In this document: positions 1 through 11,153 of the stretch, piece after piece
Numbering within the stretch: the first letter of the stretch is position 1
Layout of the letters: each line of letters begins with the position of its first letter
Assembly: GCF_003606265.1 (NCBI RefSeq)
Contig: NZ_CP023671.1
Location: 2,604,001-2,668,000 of the forward strand
Direction: 5' to 3'
Length of the DNA stretch: 64,000 bases
From: Clostridium septicum
Lineage (GTDB): Bacteria > Bacillota > Clostridia > Clostridiales > Clostridiaceae
Notes under the pieces: model-generated
The model's database searches: none
Told to the model about the DNA's origin: nothing
The model's input: only the letters and a program-made list of their open reading frames with translations
Position numbers and translations under genes: made by a program

Positions 1-1130
1 GAGGCTGTCCTTTTAATTGTAAATATTGCTTATCATCTACAACGCATGGTGTTAGGTTTTTAGATATAGATAGAGTAAAGAAAGAATTGCAATTTTTTAT
101 AAATAAAGAAGTTAAACTTGTTAAATTTGTAGATAGAACATTTAATTGTAATCATAAGTTTGCAATGGCTATATGGGAATTTTTAATTAATCAAGATACA
201 AAAACTCAATTTCATTTTGAAATATCAGCAGATATATTAAAGAAAGAAGAATTAGAACTTTTAAGAAAAGCGCCAAAAGATAGATTTCAATTTGAAGTAG
301 GGGTTCAAACTACAAATGATGATGTGTTAACAAGGATAAATCGTTTTGTAAATTTTAGTGATATCAAAGAAAAAGTATTAGAGTTACTTAGTATAAGAAA
401 TATTAAACAACATTTAGATTTAATTGCAGGGCTTCCAGATGAAGATTTCTATTCTTTTAAAAAATCATTTAACGATGTATATAGTATTAAGCCAGAAGAA
501 GTTCAACTTGGATTTTTAAAGCTTCTTAGAGGGTCTTCTATGAGGGAAGAAGCTTTAGAATATGGAATGGTATATTCTCCATATCCTCCATATGAGATAT
601 TAAAAACTAATACTATTTCCTATGATGAAATGTTAAAACTTAAAAAAATTGAAGAAATGGTAGATAAATATTATAATAGTCAAAAGTTTAATAATATATT
701 AAAGTATTTAGTTGTTAAATTTGACACTCCTTTTGATTTCTATCAGAGTTTAAGTGAGTTTTTTGACAAAAAAGGATATTTTAATAAAAATATAGGAAAT
801 AATGAGTACTATAAAGTATTTTTAGACTTTAATATGGAAATATTAAAAGAAGATGCTTCAGAGCTTATGGATATAATAAAATTTGATTATTTAAGTTTTA
901 ATAAAAGAAGAGGAATGCCTTCATTTATAGAAAGAGGATTAAGTAAGGAAGAAGAACAAGAAATAAAGGAGAAAATTAGGGAAAAATATCTTTTAAAGAA
1001 TTATTATGTAGAATCCTTTGGTATAAATATAGAAAAATTTATGCATAATGATAAAATATTAAAAGGAAAATCATACTACTTATTTGGGTATGAAGGTGAT
1101 ATAATAGATATTACAAAAGAAATTTATTAA
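1..1130 (+). CDS. Radical SAM protein (DUF4080-type), 5' end outside window
   Basis: The open frame runs from the first full codon (base 3) to the stop at 1130, so the gene starts upstream of the window. The first residues read GCPFNCKYC, a CX3CX2C motif that binds the radical SAM [4Fe-4S] cluster. After it come the strands of a SAM TIM barrel (QFEVGVQT, HLDLIAGLPDED) and a long charged C-terminal region. This arrangement resembles clostridial B12-binding/radical SAM proteins with a C-terminal DUF4080; the B12 domain would lie upstream and is not visible. The substrate is unknown. The internal ATG at 87 is not the start because it would drop the cluster motif. Confidence 0.8.
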   Translation, partial: GCPFNCKYCLSSTTHGVRFLDIDRVKKELQFFINKEVKLVKFVDRTFNCNHKFAMAIWEFLINQDTKTQFHFEISADILKKEELELLRKAPKDRFQFEVGVQTTNDDVLTRINRFVNFSDIKEKVLELLSIRNIKQHLDLIAGLPDEDFYSFKKSFNDVYSIKPEEVQLGFLKLLRGSSMREEALEYGMVYSPYPPYEILKTNTISYDEMLKLKKIEEMVDKYYNSQKFNNILKYLVVKFDTPFDFYQSLSEFFDKKGYFNKNIGNNEYYKVFLDFNMEILKEDASELMDIIKFDYLSFNKRRGMPSFIERGLSKEEEQEIKEKIREKYLLKNYYVESFGINIEKFMHNDKILKGKSYYLFGYEGDIIDITKEIY

Positions 1131-1227
1131 AATTAAAAAAAATATTAAAAAAAGGGGAAAAAACTATATTAAATGTTTACATAAGGAGTAATTATAGTAT
1201 CATTAGCCTTCATATGAAATAAAATTG

Positions 1228-1255
1228 TTGAAAAATATGCGAAACAGTGTATAAT
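1228..1255 (+). promoter_or_regulatory. Probable promoter of the V-ATPase operon
   Basis: TTGAAA at 1228-1233 and TATAAT at 1250-1255 are separated by 16 bp, a good vegetative sigma factor promoter. It lies about 155 bp before the first V-ATPase gene, so the transcript would include the 23-bp tandem repeats. Confidence 0.55.
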
Positions 1256-1277
1256 TAAAAAGAGTAAAAAGTAATTA

Positions 1278-1369
1278 ATACTATATAAAGCTATTAGATT
1301 ATACTATATAAAGTAATAATTTTATACTATATAGAGTAATAATCTAGTATTGCATAAAGTATTAACTTT
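1278..1369 (+). repeat. 23-bp tandem repeat, three good copies and one degenerate copy
   Basis: Units begin at 1278, 1301, 1324 and, degenerate, 1347. The first three all start ATACTATATA and continue RAGYWATTA-like to exactly 23 bp. The array lies between the predicted promoter and the first V-ATPase gene, so it is in the 5' leader. No spacer separates the units, so this is not a CRISPR array. Function is unknown. Confidence 0.85.
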
Positions 1370-1409
1370 TATTAATAAATATAATGACAGTAATAAAGGT
1401 GGTGAGATT

Positions 1410-1736
1410 TTGGCATTAGAAGCAATAGGTGAAATAAAAAAAGCCGAAGCTAAAGCAGAAGAATTAGTTTCAGAAGCTACAGCTAAAGCTAAAGAAATCA
1501 TTAGAAACGCTAATCTTGAAGCAGATAAGCAGTATAATGAAATATTAGAAAAAGCAAAAGCTAAGAAAATGAAACTTATGCAAGATGCTCAAACTGAAGG
1601 CGATAAAGAAGCTGAACCTATCTTAACGAAAGGTGAAAAGGAAGTTCAAGACATACATAATGTGTCTGGAGCAAAGAAAGATAATGCTATTAATTTAGTC
1701 GTTGAGAGGATAGTGAGAATTCATGGCAATAGTTAA
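1410..1736 (+). CDS. V-type ATP synthase peripheral stalk subunit G/H
   Basis: This 108-aa protein is almost entirely a charged, Ala/Glu/Lys-rich coiled coil, as expected of the peripheral stalk subunit that pairs with subunit E. I chose the TTG at 1410 because GGTGGTGAG lies just upstream and the protein then begins MALEAIGEIKKAEAKA, typical of the family; an ATG at 1350 would add an untypical leader that falls in the tandem repeat. It is the first gene of the operon and overlaps the next gene by 14 bp, which suggests translational coupling. E. hirae calls the equivalent NtpF; naming differs between species, so no symbol is given. Confidence 0.85.
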   Translation: MALEAIGEIKKAEAKAEELVSEATAKAKEIIRNANLEADKQYNEILEKAKAKKMKLMQDAQTEGDKEAEPILTKGEKEVQDIHNVSGAKKDNAINLVVERIVRIHGNS

Positions 1737-3678
1737 GATGAACAAATTCACTTTGCTTGCATTTGAGTCTCAAAAAGAAGAGCTTATTCGTAAATTACAG
1801 GGTTTTTCCAATGTAGAATTTGTTGATTTACAAGATGAAGAACTTTTAGAAAAATACGAAGAGCTTCAGGATCTTTCAAAAGATGATGTAGATTCAGAGT
1901 GTGCAGAGTACGAAGAAAATTTATCAAAAGCTAAATCTGCTGTAAACTTCTTAACAAACTATGTACCAAAAAAATCAGGATTAAAAGCCCTAGAAGATGA
2001 TAAGGAATCTTTAAGTTTAGATGAACTAGAAAAGCAAGTAGAGCAATCTAATTGGCTAAGTGTTTATGAAAAAGTTAAAGAAAAAGAAGATGAACTAGCT
2101 AACTTACATTCTAAAATAGCTAAGCTAGAAGGAGAAATAGAGGTATTAGCTCCGTGGGAATCTTTAGATACTTCATTTGAATCATTAAATGAATTAAAAA
2201 TGACTTATTATGTTTTAGGAACTATTCAAAAGGAATATGAGCAAAATCTAATTGAAGATTTAGAAGATGCTTATGTTGAAATTATTTCAAGAGATAATAA
2301 TGATGTTAATGTTCTTGTACTTGCAAATATTGAAGACAAGGAAAAAATATCAGAGGTACTAAGAGGTTTAGGATTTAGTTATTTCAAAACTGAGAACAAA
2401 GATGTTCCTATGAAGTCAATTACTGACTTTAAAGCTGAAATTGAGGAAGTAAAATCAAAAGAATTCTTTGTAAAACAAGAGCTTTTAGATTTTAAAGCTG
2501 AATTAAAGATACTTCAACTAGTGTATGATTATTATACTAGCAAGATTCAAAGAAAAAATGCATCAAAGAATTTCTTAAAGACTAATACAATAGTTACTAT
2601 ACAAGGATGGAATTGTAAAGAAGATAATGATAAGTTAGTATCTTTGTGTAAAGAAGTTCTTGGAGAAGATTATTCATTAACTTTTGAAGAAGTTAAAGAT
2701 GAAGAAATTGATGATGTACCAATAAAATTAAGAAATGGTAAAATGACATCAGCTTTTGTACAAGTAACTGAAATGTATAGTTATCCTAAGTACAATGAAG
2801 TAGACCCGACACCACTTTTAACACCATTTTATCTAATATTCTTTGGAATGATGGTTGCAGATGCAGGATATGGACTTTTAGTTATGATTGCATCAATTAT
2901 TGCATTAAAAGCATTAAACCTTGATAAAAGCAAGAAAGATTTTGCAAGATTCTTCTTTTATTTAAGTATTCCAACAATAGGATTTGGATTAATATACGGA
3001 TCATTCTTTGGAGATATGTTGCCGTTTTTACCAAAACTTGTAGATCCTTCAAGGGATGTTAATACAATACTGATATTATCTATAATTTTGGGTGTAATCC
3101 AAATATTCTTTGGTTTAGGAATAAAAGCTTATACATTAATTAAGTTAGGTAAACCACTAGATGCCTTTTATGATGTAGGATCTTGGGTAATTACCTTAGT
3201 ATCAATTGGATTGATAGTACTTGCACCAATGTTAGGATTACCAGCAATAGTTGGAACTATTGCTAAAATCGCAATGGTATTTGGTATGATAGTAATTGTT
3301 CTTACAGGCGGTAGAGCAGAAAAATCAAAAGGAGCTCAGTTAGGTCAAGGGTTATATGCATTATATGGAATAACTGGATATGTAGGAGACTTAGTATCAT
3401 ATACAAGACTTATGGCATTAGGTTTAGCTGGTGGAAGTATAGCAGGAGCATTAAACTTACTTATTGGTTCATTACCAGGAGTAGCAGTTATAATAGTAGG
3501 ACCTGTATTCTTTATACTAGCACATATATTTAACTTGCTTCTTTCATTATTAGGAGCTTATGTTCATACAGCAAGATTACAATACGTAGAATATTTTTCA
3601 AAATTCTATGATGGTGGCGGAAAACCATTTGAACCATTTACCGCTTCAGAAAAATATATAAACTTAAAAAGAAATTAG
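1723..3678 (+). CDS. ntpI: V-type ATP synthase subunit I (membrane stator, a subunit)
   Basis: At 651 aa this has the usual length of archaeal/bacterial subunit I. The N-terminal half (about 1-340) is soluble and coiled-coil rich and contacts the peripheral stalks. The C-terminal half (about 360-640) holds the transmembrane helices that form the ion half-channels against the c ring. The segment YSYPKYNEVDPTPLLTPFYL leads into the membrane domain, and a helix with an arginine (SYTRLMALGLAGG) matches the conserved ion-pathway arginine. The start ATG at 1723 lies inside the upstream gene and gives MAIVKMNKF; an ATG at 1738 is possible. Confidence 0.95.
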   Translation: MAIVKMNKFTLLAFESQKEELIRKLQGFSNVEFVDLQDEELLEKYEELQDLSKDDVDSECAEYEENLSKAKSAVNFLTNYVPKKSGLKALEDDKESLSLDELEKQVEQSNWLSVYEKVKEKEDELANLHSKIAKLEGEIEVLAPWESLDTSFESLNELKMTYYVLGTIQKEYEQNLIEDLEDAYVEIISRDNNDVNVLVLANIEDKEKISEVLRGLGFSYFKTENKDVPMKSITDFKAEIEEVKSKEFFVKQELLDFKAELKILQLVYDYYTSKIQRKNASKNFLKTNTIVTIQGWNCKEDNDKLVSLCKEVLGEDYSLTFEEVKDEEIDDVPIKLRNGKMTSAFVQVTEMYSYPKYNEVDPTPLLTPFYLIFFGMMVADAGYGLLVMIASIIALKALNLDKSKKDFARFFFYLSIPTIGFGLIYGSFFGDMLPFLPKLVDPSRDVNTILILSIILGVIQIFFGLGIKAYTLIKLGKPLDAFYDVGSWVITLVSIGLIVLAPMLGLPAIVGTIAKIAMVFGMIVIVLTGGRAEKSKGAQLGQGLYALYGITGYVGDLVSYTRLMALGLAGGSIAGALNLLIGSLPGVAVIIVGPVFFILAHIFNLLLSLLGAYVHTARLQYVEYFSKFYDGGGKPFEPFTASEKYINLKRN

Positions 3679-4176
<498 letters not shown>

Positions 4177-4194
4177 GATTGGAGAGAATACGTT

Positions 4195-4785
4195 ATGTCA
4201 AATGTAAATAATTTAACTTCTAAGATCCTTAAGGATTCAGAAGAAAGAAAGGGAAAAATATTAGCTTCTGCTGAAGAAGAAAAGAATAAAATTCTTTCAA
4301 AGAAAGTTAATAAAGCCAAAGAACTAGAAGCTGAAATGATAGCTAAGGCTAAATTAGAAGCTAAAACTAGAAAAGAGAGAATACTATCTGCAGCAGCACT
4401 TAAAGTTAGAAATAACAAGTTAGCTGCAAAGCAAGAGGTTATTCAAGATGTCTTTAAGAGTAGTGTAGATAAATTAACTAAGATTTCAAAAGAACAATTT
4501 TTAAGCTTTGTTAGAGAATCTATACTTTCATTAGGCGAAATTGGAGATCAAACTTTAATTTTAAATAATGATGGAATTGAAATGGTAGATATCGCCTTTA
4601 TATATGAATTAAATGAAGCATTAGGAAATAACGGAAACATTAAATTAAGTTCAAAAGCTGGAGAATTTAAAGGTGGATTTATTCTTGAGAAAAATGGAAT
4701 AGAAATCAATAACACATATGAAGCTTTGGTAAGTTCATTAAGAGATGAATTGGAGTTTGAAGTAGCAAGAGTGTTATTTAATTAA
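4195..4785 (+). CDS. ntpE: V-type ATP synthase subunit E (peripheral stalk)
   Basis: The 196-aa protein has an N-terminal coiled coil (about 1-95, rich in Lys/Glu/Ala) and a C-terminal globular domain (about 100-196) ending EFEVARVLFN, the layout of subunit E. It forms the stator stalk with the G/H-type subunit at 1410. It sits 18 bp after the c subunit in the same operon. The C-terminal stretch KGGFILEKNGIEINNTYEAL is typical of the family and binds near the catalytic head. Confidence 0.92.
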   Translation: MSNVNNLTSKILKDSEERKGKILASAEEEKNKILSKKVNKAKELEAEMIAKAKLEAKTRKERILSAAALKVRNNKLAAKQEVIQDVFKSSVDKLTKISKEQFLSFVRESILSLGEIGDQTLILNNDGIEMVDIAFIYELNEALGNNGNIKLSSKAGEFKGGFILEKNGIEINNTYEALVSSLRDELEFEVARVLFN

Positions 4786-4797
4786 GGAGGGGAATAG

Positions 4798-5799
4798 ATG
4801 GATGTAATGCAATTTACCCAAGCGCTATCAAGAATTTGGGTATTAGAAACTAGACTCCTTGATAAGTCCAAAATAGAAAGAATGATTGATGCTGATTCAG
4901 CTGATGAAGCGTTAAAGGTACTTGGTGAAACTGAGTACTCAAATGTAATGACAAATATTAAAAGGGCTACAGATTATGAAGAAATTCTAACAGCGGAGTT
5001 AAAGAGAATTTATGATTTAGTAAAAGAACTTTGCCCAGTCAAAGATGTAGTTAAGTTGATGAGCATTAAATATGATTATCACAATTTAAAAGTAATTTTA
5101 AAAGGAAAATTCCTTGGTAAAGATTTATCACATATGCTTATACATTTAGGTGATTTAGACTTACATGAAGTTAAGCGTAAAATTGATAGTGAAAATTATA
5201 AGGAATTAGAAGCAAAATTAGAAAAGGCAGTTGTAGAAGCTGCTAATGATTTTGAATCTACTAAAGATCCGCAAAAGATAGACATAATTATTGACAGATA
5301 TATGTTTAAGGAAATGGTAGAGCTTAAAAATGAGCTAGATTATGAATTTATAGATAAGTTTGTTAAAGCAATAATTGATTCAACTAACGTAAGAACGTTA
5401 TTAAGAATCAAAAAGCAAAATAAAAACAGAGAATTTGCTTTAGAAGTATTAGTACCTGGTGGTTCTATAGATCCAAGTACATTAGTTGCATTAATTAATG
5501 AATCACCAGAAAACATAATATCTAAGCTTAACAGTACTATTTATTCAGAAATGATTAAAGAAGGTATAGAAGCATATATAAATACAGATTCTGTAAATCT
5601 TTTAGAGAAATTAAGTGATAATTATATAATGGCACTTATGAAGGATTCTAAACTTGTTACCTTTGGTCCAGAAAGAATATTATCATATATTTATGCAAAG
5701 GAAACAGAGATAAAAATAATAAGAATTATAATGGTTGGCAAGCTTAATAATATTGCTGAGGAAGTAATAAAAGAAAGGCTGCGTGATATTTATGTATAA
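4798..5799 (+). CDS. ntpC: V-type ATP synthase subunit C (d/central stalk adaptor)
   Basis: This 333-aa, mostly helical protein matches the V/A-type C (d) subunit, the funnel-shaped adaptor linking the central shaft to the c ring. The N-terminal region contains the segment [14 protein letters not shown], common in bacterial homologs. A GGAGGGG ribosome binding site precedes the ATG. Its last codons overlap the start of the F subunit gene. Confidence 0.92.
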   Translation: MDVMQFTQALSRIWVLETRLLDKSKIERMIDADSADEALKVLGETEYSNVMTNIKRATDYEEILTAELKRIYDLVKELCPVKDVVKLMSIKYDYHNLKVILKGKFLGKDLSHMLIHLGDLDLHEVKRKIDSENYKELEAKLEKAVVEAANDFESTKDPQKIDIIIDRYMFKEMVELKNELDYEFIDKFVKAIIDSTNVRTLLRIKKQNKNREFALEVLVPGGSIDPSTLVALINESPENIISKLNSTIYSEMIKEGIEAYINTDSVNLLEKLSDNYIMALMKDSKLVTFGPERILSYIYAKETEIKIIRIIMVGKLNNIAEEVIKERLRDIYV

Positions 5800-6103
5800 G
5801 AAAATCGGAGTTGTTGGAGATAAGGATTCAGTTTTAGCATTTAAAGCACTAGGAATAGATGTTTTTCCAGTAGTTGGAGCTGATGAAGCTAGAATAGCAG
5901 TTGATAAATGTGCAAGAAATGATTATGCAGTTATATTCGTAACGGAGCATGTAGCTCAAGAAATAGAAGACACAATAGCTCGTTACAATGAACAAGTACT
6001 TCCAGCTGTAATATTAATTCCAAGTAATCAAGGTTCATTAAATATTGGACTTAAGAGAATTAGTGATAGCGTGGAAAAAGCTGTTGGCGTTAACATTTTA
6101 TAA
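5792..6103 (+). CDS. ntpG: V-type ATP synthase subunit F (central stalk)
   Basis: This 103-aa protein begins [21 protein letters not shown], typical of the small F subunit that binds the central shaft. I chose the ATG at 5792 over the GTG at 5783 because the family starts there and AAAGG lies about 13 bp upstream; the GTG would give three extra residues. It overlaps subunit C by 8 bp. E. hirae names this subunit NtpG; other species call it AtpF/VatF. Confidence 0.9.
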   Translation: MYKKIGVVGDKDSVLAFKALGIDVFPVVGADEARIAVDKCARNDYAVIFVTEHVAQEIEDTIARYNEQVLPAVILIPSNQGSLNIGLKRISDSVEKAVGVNIL

Positions 6104-6122
6104 GGGAAGGTAGGTTAGTAAT

Positions 6123-7901
6123 TTGAAGACCGGAAAGATAATTAAGGTTGCAGGTCCTTTAGTTGTTGCTGAAGGAATGGACGAAGCAAATATATTCGAC
6201 ATGGTTAAGGTTGGAGAAAAGGGTCTTATCGGTGAAATCATCGAGATGAGAGGCGATAAGGCATCTATCCAAGTTTATGAAGAAACTACAGGAATAGGCC
6301 CTGGGGACCCAGTTATAACAACTGGAGAACCATTAAGTATAGAACTTGGACCAGGACTTATAGAGTCAATGTTCGATGGAATTCAAAGACCACTTGATGC
6401 TATAGAAAAAGCTGCACATTCACCATTCTTAAAGAAGGGTGTGGCAGTTAAATCATTAAATAGAGAGAAGAAGTGGGAATTTAAACCAACTGCTAAAGTT
6501 GGAGATGCTGTTGCACCAGGAGATGTTGTAGGAACAGTTCAAGAAACTACAGTTGTACTTCATAGAATAATGGTACCTTATGGAATAGAAGGAACTATTA
6601 AAGAGATTAAGTCAGGTGAGTTCACAGTTGATGAAACTGTATGTGTTGTAGAAACAAAAGAAGGCTTAAAGAACATAATGTTAATGCAAAAATGGCCAGC
6701 TAGAAAAGGTAGACCATATGCAAAGAAACTTAAACCAGAAGCACCAATGACTACAGGACAAAGAGTTATAGATACTTTCTTCCCAGTAGCAAAGGGTGGA
6801 GCTGCTGCAGTTCCAGGTCCATTTGGAGCTGGTAAAACAGTTGTTCAACATGCTATAGCTAAATGGGGAGACAGCGAAATAGTTGTTTACGTTGGATGTG
6901 GAGAACGTGGTAACGAAATGACAGACGTTCTTAACGAATTCCCAGAACTTATTGACCCAAAAACTGGGGAAAGTTTAATGAAGAGAACAGTACTTATAGC
7001 TAATACTTCAAACATGCCAGTTGCTGCTAGAGAAGCTTGCATATACACAGGTATTACAATAGCTGAATACTTCAGAGATATGGGATACTCAGTATCTATA
7101 ATGGCTGATTCAACTTCAAGATGGGCAGAAGCATTAAGAGAAATGTCAGGTAGACTTGAAGAAATGCCAGGTGATGAAGGATATCCAGCGTACTTAGGAT
7201 CAAGACTTGCTGATTATTACGAAAGAGCAGGTAAGGTTGTTTGTCTAGGTAAAGATGGTAGAGAAGGTGCTGTAACAGCAATTGGAGCTGTATCACCTCC
7301 AGGAGGAGATATATCTGAACCAGTATCACAAGCAACATTAAGAATAGTTAAAGTTTTCTGGGGTCTAGATGCACAACTTGCATATAAGAGACATTTCCCA
7401 TCAATTAACTGGTTAAATTCATATTCATTATATGATGATACTATAGATAGTTGGATGAATAAAGAAATAGCAGAAGATTGGTCATATTTAAGACAAAGAG
7501 CTATGACAATCCTTCAAGAAGAAGCTTCACTTGAAGAAATAGTTAGACTTGTAGGTATAGATGCTCTATCAGAAAGAGATAGATTAAAACTAGAAGTTGC
7601 TAAATCAATAAGAGAAGATTATCTTCAACAAAATGCTTTCCATGAAATAGACACTTATGCTTCATTAGGAAAGCAATATAGAATGCTTAAATTAATACTT
7701 TTATTCCAAGTAGAAGCTGAAAGAGCTTTAGATGCGGGAGTTTATTTAGATAAGGTATTAAAATTAGATGATGTAAGAGATAAGATAGCTAGAAGTAAGT
7801 ATATCCACGAAGAAGATATAGCTAAAATGGATGATATTGCTGAAGAATTAAAAGCTGCTATAGATACATTAATCAACGAAGGAGGGGTTCAAAATGCTTA
7901 A
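6123..7901 (+). CDS. ntpA: V-type ATP synthase catalytic subunit A
   Basis: The 592-aa catalytic subunit carries the P-loop GPFGAGKT at about 232-239, the following GCGERGNEM segment and the family's extra non-homologous region (about 115-190). It hydrolyses or makes ATP in the A3B3 head. The start codon is TTG at 6123, giving [19 protein letters not shown], with GGGAAGG upstream. It overlaps the B subunit by 8 bp. Full length, no defects seen. Confidence 0.97.
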   Translation: MKTGKIIKVAGPLVVAEGMDEANIFDMVKVGEKGLIGEIIEMRGDKASIQVYEETTGIGPGDPVITTGEPLSIELGPGLIESMFDGIQRPLDAIEKAAHSPFLKKGVAVKSLNREKKWEFKPTAKVGDAVAPGDVVGTVQETTVVLHRIMVPYGIEGTIKEIKSGEFTVDETVCVVETKEGLKNIMLMQKWPARKGRPYAKKLKPEAPMTTGQRVIDTFFPVAKGGAAAVPGPFGAGKTVVQHAIAKWGDSEIVVYVGCGERGNEMTDVLNEFPELIDPKTGESLMKRTVLIANTSNMPVAAREACIYTGITIAEYFRDMGYSVSIMADSTSRWAEALREMSGRLEEMPGDEGYPAYLGSRLADYYERAGKVVCLGKDGREGAVTAIGAVSPPGGDISEPVSQATLRIVKVFWGLDAQLAYKRHFPSINWLNSYSLYDDTIDSWMNKEIAEDWSYLRQRAMTILQEEASLEEIVRLVGIDALSERDRLKLEVAKSIREDYLQQNAFHEIDTYASLGKQYRMLKLILLFQVEAERALDAGVYLDKVLKLDDVRDKIARSKYIHEEDIAKMDDIAEELKAAIDTLINEGGVQNA

Positions 7902-9276
7902 AGAATACAGAACAGTAACAGAAGTTGTTGGGCCTTTAATGGTAGTTGAAGGTGTAGAAGGTGTTAAATATGATGAACTAGTTGAAGTTGAACTTCAAAC
8001 TGGTGAAAAAAGAAGAGGTAAGGTTCTAGAAATTCAAGGATCAAAAGCTATGGTACAACTTTTCGAAGGTTCTTCAGGAATCAACTTAAAGGGAACTAAA
8101 GCTAAATTCTTAGGAAGACCTCTTGAACTAGGTGTATCAGAAGATATGCTTGGTAGAATATTCGATGGTATGGGTAATCCAATAGATAATGGTCCAAATA
8201 TCATACCAGAACAAAGACTAGATATAAATGGTGAAGCTATAAACCCAGTTTCAAGAGACTTCCCATCAGAGTTTATACAAACTGGTATCTCCGCTATAGA
8301 TGGTCTTAACACTCTTGTTAGAGGACAAAAGTTACCTGTTTTCTCAGGTTCAGGTCTTCCACATAAAGAGTTAGCTGCTCAAATTGCAAGACAAGCGAGA
8401 GTTTTAAATTCAGATTCTAACTTCGCAGTTGTATTTGCAGCTATAGGTATTACATTCGAAGAATCACAATTCTTCGTTGAAGAATTCCAAAGAACAGGTG
8501 CTATAGATAATGCAGTTCTATTTATGAACCTTGCATCTGACCCAGCTATCGAAAGAATAGCTACTCCAAGAATGGCATTAACTTGTGCTGAGTACTTAGC
8601 ATATGAAAAGGGAATGCAAGTTCTTGTAATACTTACAGATATAACAAACTATGCAGAAGCATTAAGAGAAGTATCTGCTGCTAGAAAGGAAGTTCCAGGT
8701 AGAAGAGGATATCCAGGATACTTATATACTGACCTTTCTACATTATACGAAAGAGCAGGTAGAATAAGAGGAAGAGAAGGATCAATTACTCAAATTCCTA
8801 TATTAACAATGCCTGAAGATGATAAAACACATCCAATTCCAGATTTAACTGGATATATAACAGAAGGACAAATAATACTTTCAAGAGAATTATATAAGAA
8901 AGGTATTATGCCTCCAATAGATGTTTTACCATCACTTTCAAGACTTAAAGATAAAGGTATAGGTAAAGGAAAGACTAGAGAAGACCATGCTGATACAATG
9001 AACCAATTATTCTCAGCTTATGCACAAGGTAAGCAAGCTAAAGAATTATCAGCTATCTTAGGTGAATCAGCTCTTTCTGATACTGATAAACAATACGCAA
9101 AATTTGCCGAAGCTTTCGAAAATGAATATGTTTCACAAGGATTTACTACAAATAGAACTATTGAAGAAACATTACAATTAGGTTGGAAACTTCTTAAGAT
9201 ACTTCCTAAGACAGAACTTAAGAGAATTAGAGATGAATATCTTGAAAAGTATATGCCAAAGGGAGATGAAGAATAA
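7894..9276 (+). CDS. ntpB: V-type ATP synthase regulatory subunit B
   Basis: This 460-aa subunit is the non-catalytic partner of subunit A. It lacks a P-loop: the equivalent position reads [18 protein letters not shown], which is diagnostic of B subunits. The C-terminal helical domain is complete. The GGAGG ribosome binding site lies in the end of subunit A, and the two genes overlap by 8 bp, consistent with coupled translation at matched stoichiometry. Confidence 0.97.
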   Translation: MLKEYRTVTEVVGPLMVVEGVEGVKYDELVEVELQTGEKRRGKVLEIQGSKAMVQLFEGSSGINLKGTKAKFLGRPLELGVSEDMLGRIFDGMGNPIDNGPNIIPEQRLDINGEAINPVSRDFPSEFIQTGISAIDGLNTLVRGQKLPVFSGSGLPHKELAAQIARQARVLNSDSNFAVVFAAIGITFEESQFFVEEFQRTGAIDNAVLFMNLASDPAIERIATPRMALTCAEYLAYEKGMQVLVILTDITNYAEALREVSAARKEVPGRRGYPGYLYTDLSTLYERAGRIRGREGSITQIPILTMPEDDKTHPIPDLTGYITEGQIILSRELYKKGIMPPIDVLPSLSRLKDKGIGKGKTREDHADTMNQLFSAYAQGKQAKELSAILGESALSDTDKQYAKFAEAFENEYVSQGFTTNRTIEETLQLGWKLLKILPKTELKRIRDEYLEKYMPKGDEE

Positions 9277-9279
9277 ATC

Positions 9280-9921
9280 ATGGCAAGATTAAACGTCAAT
9301 CCTACTAGAATGGAAATGTCTAAGCTGAAGAAAAGATTAACAACAGCTGTTAGAGGACATAAACTATTAAAGGATAAGCAAGATGAGCTTATGAGACAAT
9401 TCGTTAATCTTGTTAAATATAATAATGAGTTAAGAAAGTCTGTAGAAGCTGAACTTCAAGGCTCATTGAAGGATTTTGTTATGGCAAGTGCTGTAATGAG
9501 TTCTGAATTTCTTGAGGAAGCAGTAGCTTATCCAAAGGAAAGTATTTCAGTTGAAGTTGGAACAAAGAACATAATGAGCGTTAATGTTCCAAAGATGAAT
9601 TTCAAAAGACAACTAGAAGGAGATGAAGGAAGTATATATCCTTATGGATTTGCTAACACATCTGCTGAACTAGATGATGCTATTGGAAAACTTTATGGAA
9701 TACTACCAAAACTTTTAGAACTTGCAGAAGTTGAAAAATCAACACAGCTTATGGCTGATGAAATAGAAAAAACAAGAAGAAGAGTTAATGCACTTGAATA
9801 TATGACAATACCATCTCTTCAAGAAACAATCAAGTATATTAGAATGAAGCTTGATGAAAATGAAAGAGGAGCTTTAACTAGGTTAATGAAAGTTAAAGAT
9901 ATGATAGAAGCAAGAAGTTAA
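9280..9921 (+). CDS. ntpD: V-type ATP synthase subunit D (central shaft)
   Basis: This 213-aa protein begins with [16 protein letters not shown] and has long helices at both ends, the antiparallel coiled coil of the rotor shaft. The C-terminal [14 protein letters not shown] is the conserved D-subunit signature. It is the last gene of the operon, three bases after subunit B, and is followed by a terminator. No equivalent of the extra E. hirae NtpH/NtpJ genes is present. Confidence 0.96.
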   Translation: MARLNVNPTRMEMSKLKKRLTTAVRGHKLLKDKQDELMRQFVNLVKYNNELRKSVEAELQGSLKDFVMASAVMSSEFLEEAVAYPKESISVEVGTKNIMSVNVPKMNFKRQLEGDEGSIYPYGFANTSAELDDAIGKLYGILPKLLELAEVEKSTQLMADEIEKTRRRVNALEYMTIPSLQETIKYIRMKLDENERGALTRLMKVKDMIEARS

Positions 9922-9926
9922 CTAAT

Positions 9927-9950
9927 AAGGGAGCCTTTAAGGCTCCTTTT
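9927..9950 (+). terminator. Terminator of the V-ATPase operon
   Basis: GGGAGCC, loop TTTAA, GGCTCC and then TTTT form a short GC-rich hairpin with a U-tract directly after the subunit D stop. Confidence 0.85.
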
Positions 9951-10095
9951 AATTTAAAATAAAGTGGAAGATAACTTTATTGGAACCTATATATACTTTA
10001 AGTTGATAAAGAATAGTAATAATAGTATAATAAATAGGAAATTAGTCTTTAAATAAGAAAACTTTTACTTGAAGATAACTAAGGAGTAATTAATT

Positions 10096-11049
10096 ATGCG
10101 ATATATATTAGCATTTATATTAGCGTTTATAATAGTATATTTAATAATGCCAATTTTAATGAAGTTGTCATTAAAATATAATTTTACAGATAAACCAACT
10201 AAGAGAAAAAATCATAGAGGTGAAATTCCTTTATGTGGTGGAATTGGAATGTTTATTGGATTCTTTATAGTATATTTAATAATTAATAATAATACTTCAG
10301 TAACAGAAAAGATGTGGGTATTTATTAGTGCATCATTAATACTTATAATTGGTTTAGCCGATGATTATTATAAAGCTCATGGAAAGGAATTTCCTATATA
10401 TCCAAGACTTATAATTCAACTATTAGCCGCAGCACTTATATTTAAAGCAGGAATAGCTTTTAGAGGATTTGCAAATCCATTTACTGGAGAGTACATAACT
10501 TTAAATCCAATAATACAATTTTTATTAACAATAACATGGATATTTGGAGTAACTACTGTTATAAACTGGTCAGATGGAATGGATGGATTGGCAGGAGGAT
10601 TATCATTTATTTCAGCTATTACATTTGCTGGAGTAGCATTAATATTAGGGCAAAGTGAATCAATAATTATGTCTCTTATAGTTTCAGGTATAGTTGTAGG
10701 ATTTTTAATGTATAATAAGTATCCAGCTAAAATATTTATGGGGGATTCAGGTGCTAATTTTTTAGGGTTTTTATTAAGTATAATAGCTTTAGATGGAGCT
10801 TTTAAACAAGCAACAGTAATGAGTTTATTTATACCTATTTTAGCATTAGCTGTTCCAATATTTGACAATATATTTGTTATATTAAAAAGATTTTCAGAAG
10901 GAAAGCCAGTTTATCAGGCAGATAGAAGTCAGATACACTATAGATTGGAAGCTAAGGGATTTAGTATAAAGCAAGTTGTAACATATATAAATATTATAAG
11001 TTTAGCTTTTAGTATAATATCAATAATTTTATTGCTTATAAAAAAATAA
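10096..11049 (+). CDS. Undecaprenyl-phosphate sugar-1-phosphate transferase (WecA/TagO type)
   Basis: This 317-aa polytopic protein belongs to the MraY/WecA glycosyltransferase-4 family, which moves GlcNAc-1-phosphate or a similar sugar phosphate to undecaprenyl phosphate at the inner membrane face to start wall polymer synthesis. Visible motifs are TDKPTKRKNHRGEIPLCGG near the N terminus, the aspartates GLADDYYK, the catalytic loop NWSDGMDGLAGG and GDSGANFLGF. The conserved NWSDGMDGLAGG resembles TagO/WecA more than MraY. It has its own AAGGAG site and terminator, so it is probably monocistronic. The acceptor polymer cannot be told from the sequence. Confidence 0.9.
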   Translation: MRYILAFILAFIIVYLIMPILMKLSLKYNFTDKPTKRKNHRGEIPLCGGIGMFIGFFIVYLIINNNTSVTEKMWVFISASLILIIGLADDYYKAHGKEFPIYPRLIIQLLAAALIFKAGIAFRGFANPFTGEYITLNPIIQFLLTITWIFGVTTVINWSDGMDGLAGGLSFISAITFAGVALILGQSESIIMSLIVSGIVVGFLMYNKYPAKIFMGDSGANFLGFLLSIIALDGAFKQATVMSLFIPILALAVPIFDNIFVILKRFSEGKPVYQADRSQIHYRLEAKGFSIKQVVTYINIISLAFSIISIILLLIKK

Positions 11050-11061
11050 TTTAGATATGTA

Positions 11062-11100
11062 AGAACCATTTATGATTTTATCTTAAATGGTTCTATTTTT
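11062..11100 (+). terminator. Terminator of the transferase gene
   Basis: AGAACCATTT and AAATGGTTCT pair around an A/T loop and are followed by ATTTTT. Confidence 0.8.
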
Positions 11101-11153
11101 ATAAATAAAATTAGGGGAGAGGTGATAAGGAAATATAAAATAGGGGAAGATAT

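Noticed and set aside
1278..1369. Possible CRISPR array
   Set aside because: Units are contiguous without spacers and no cas gene is near.
7096..7338. Minus-strand ORF within ntpA
   Set aside because: It is a low-complexity shadow of the coding strand with no ribosome site.
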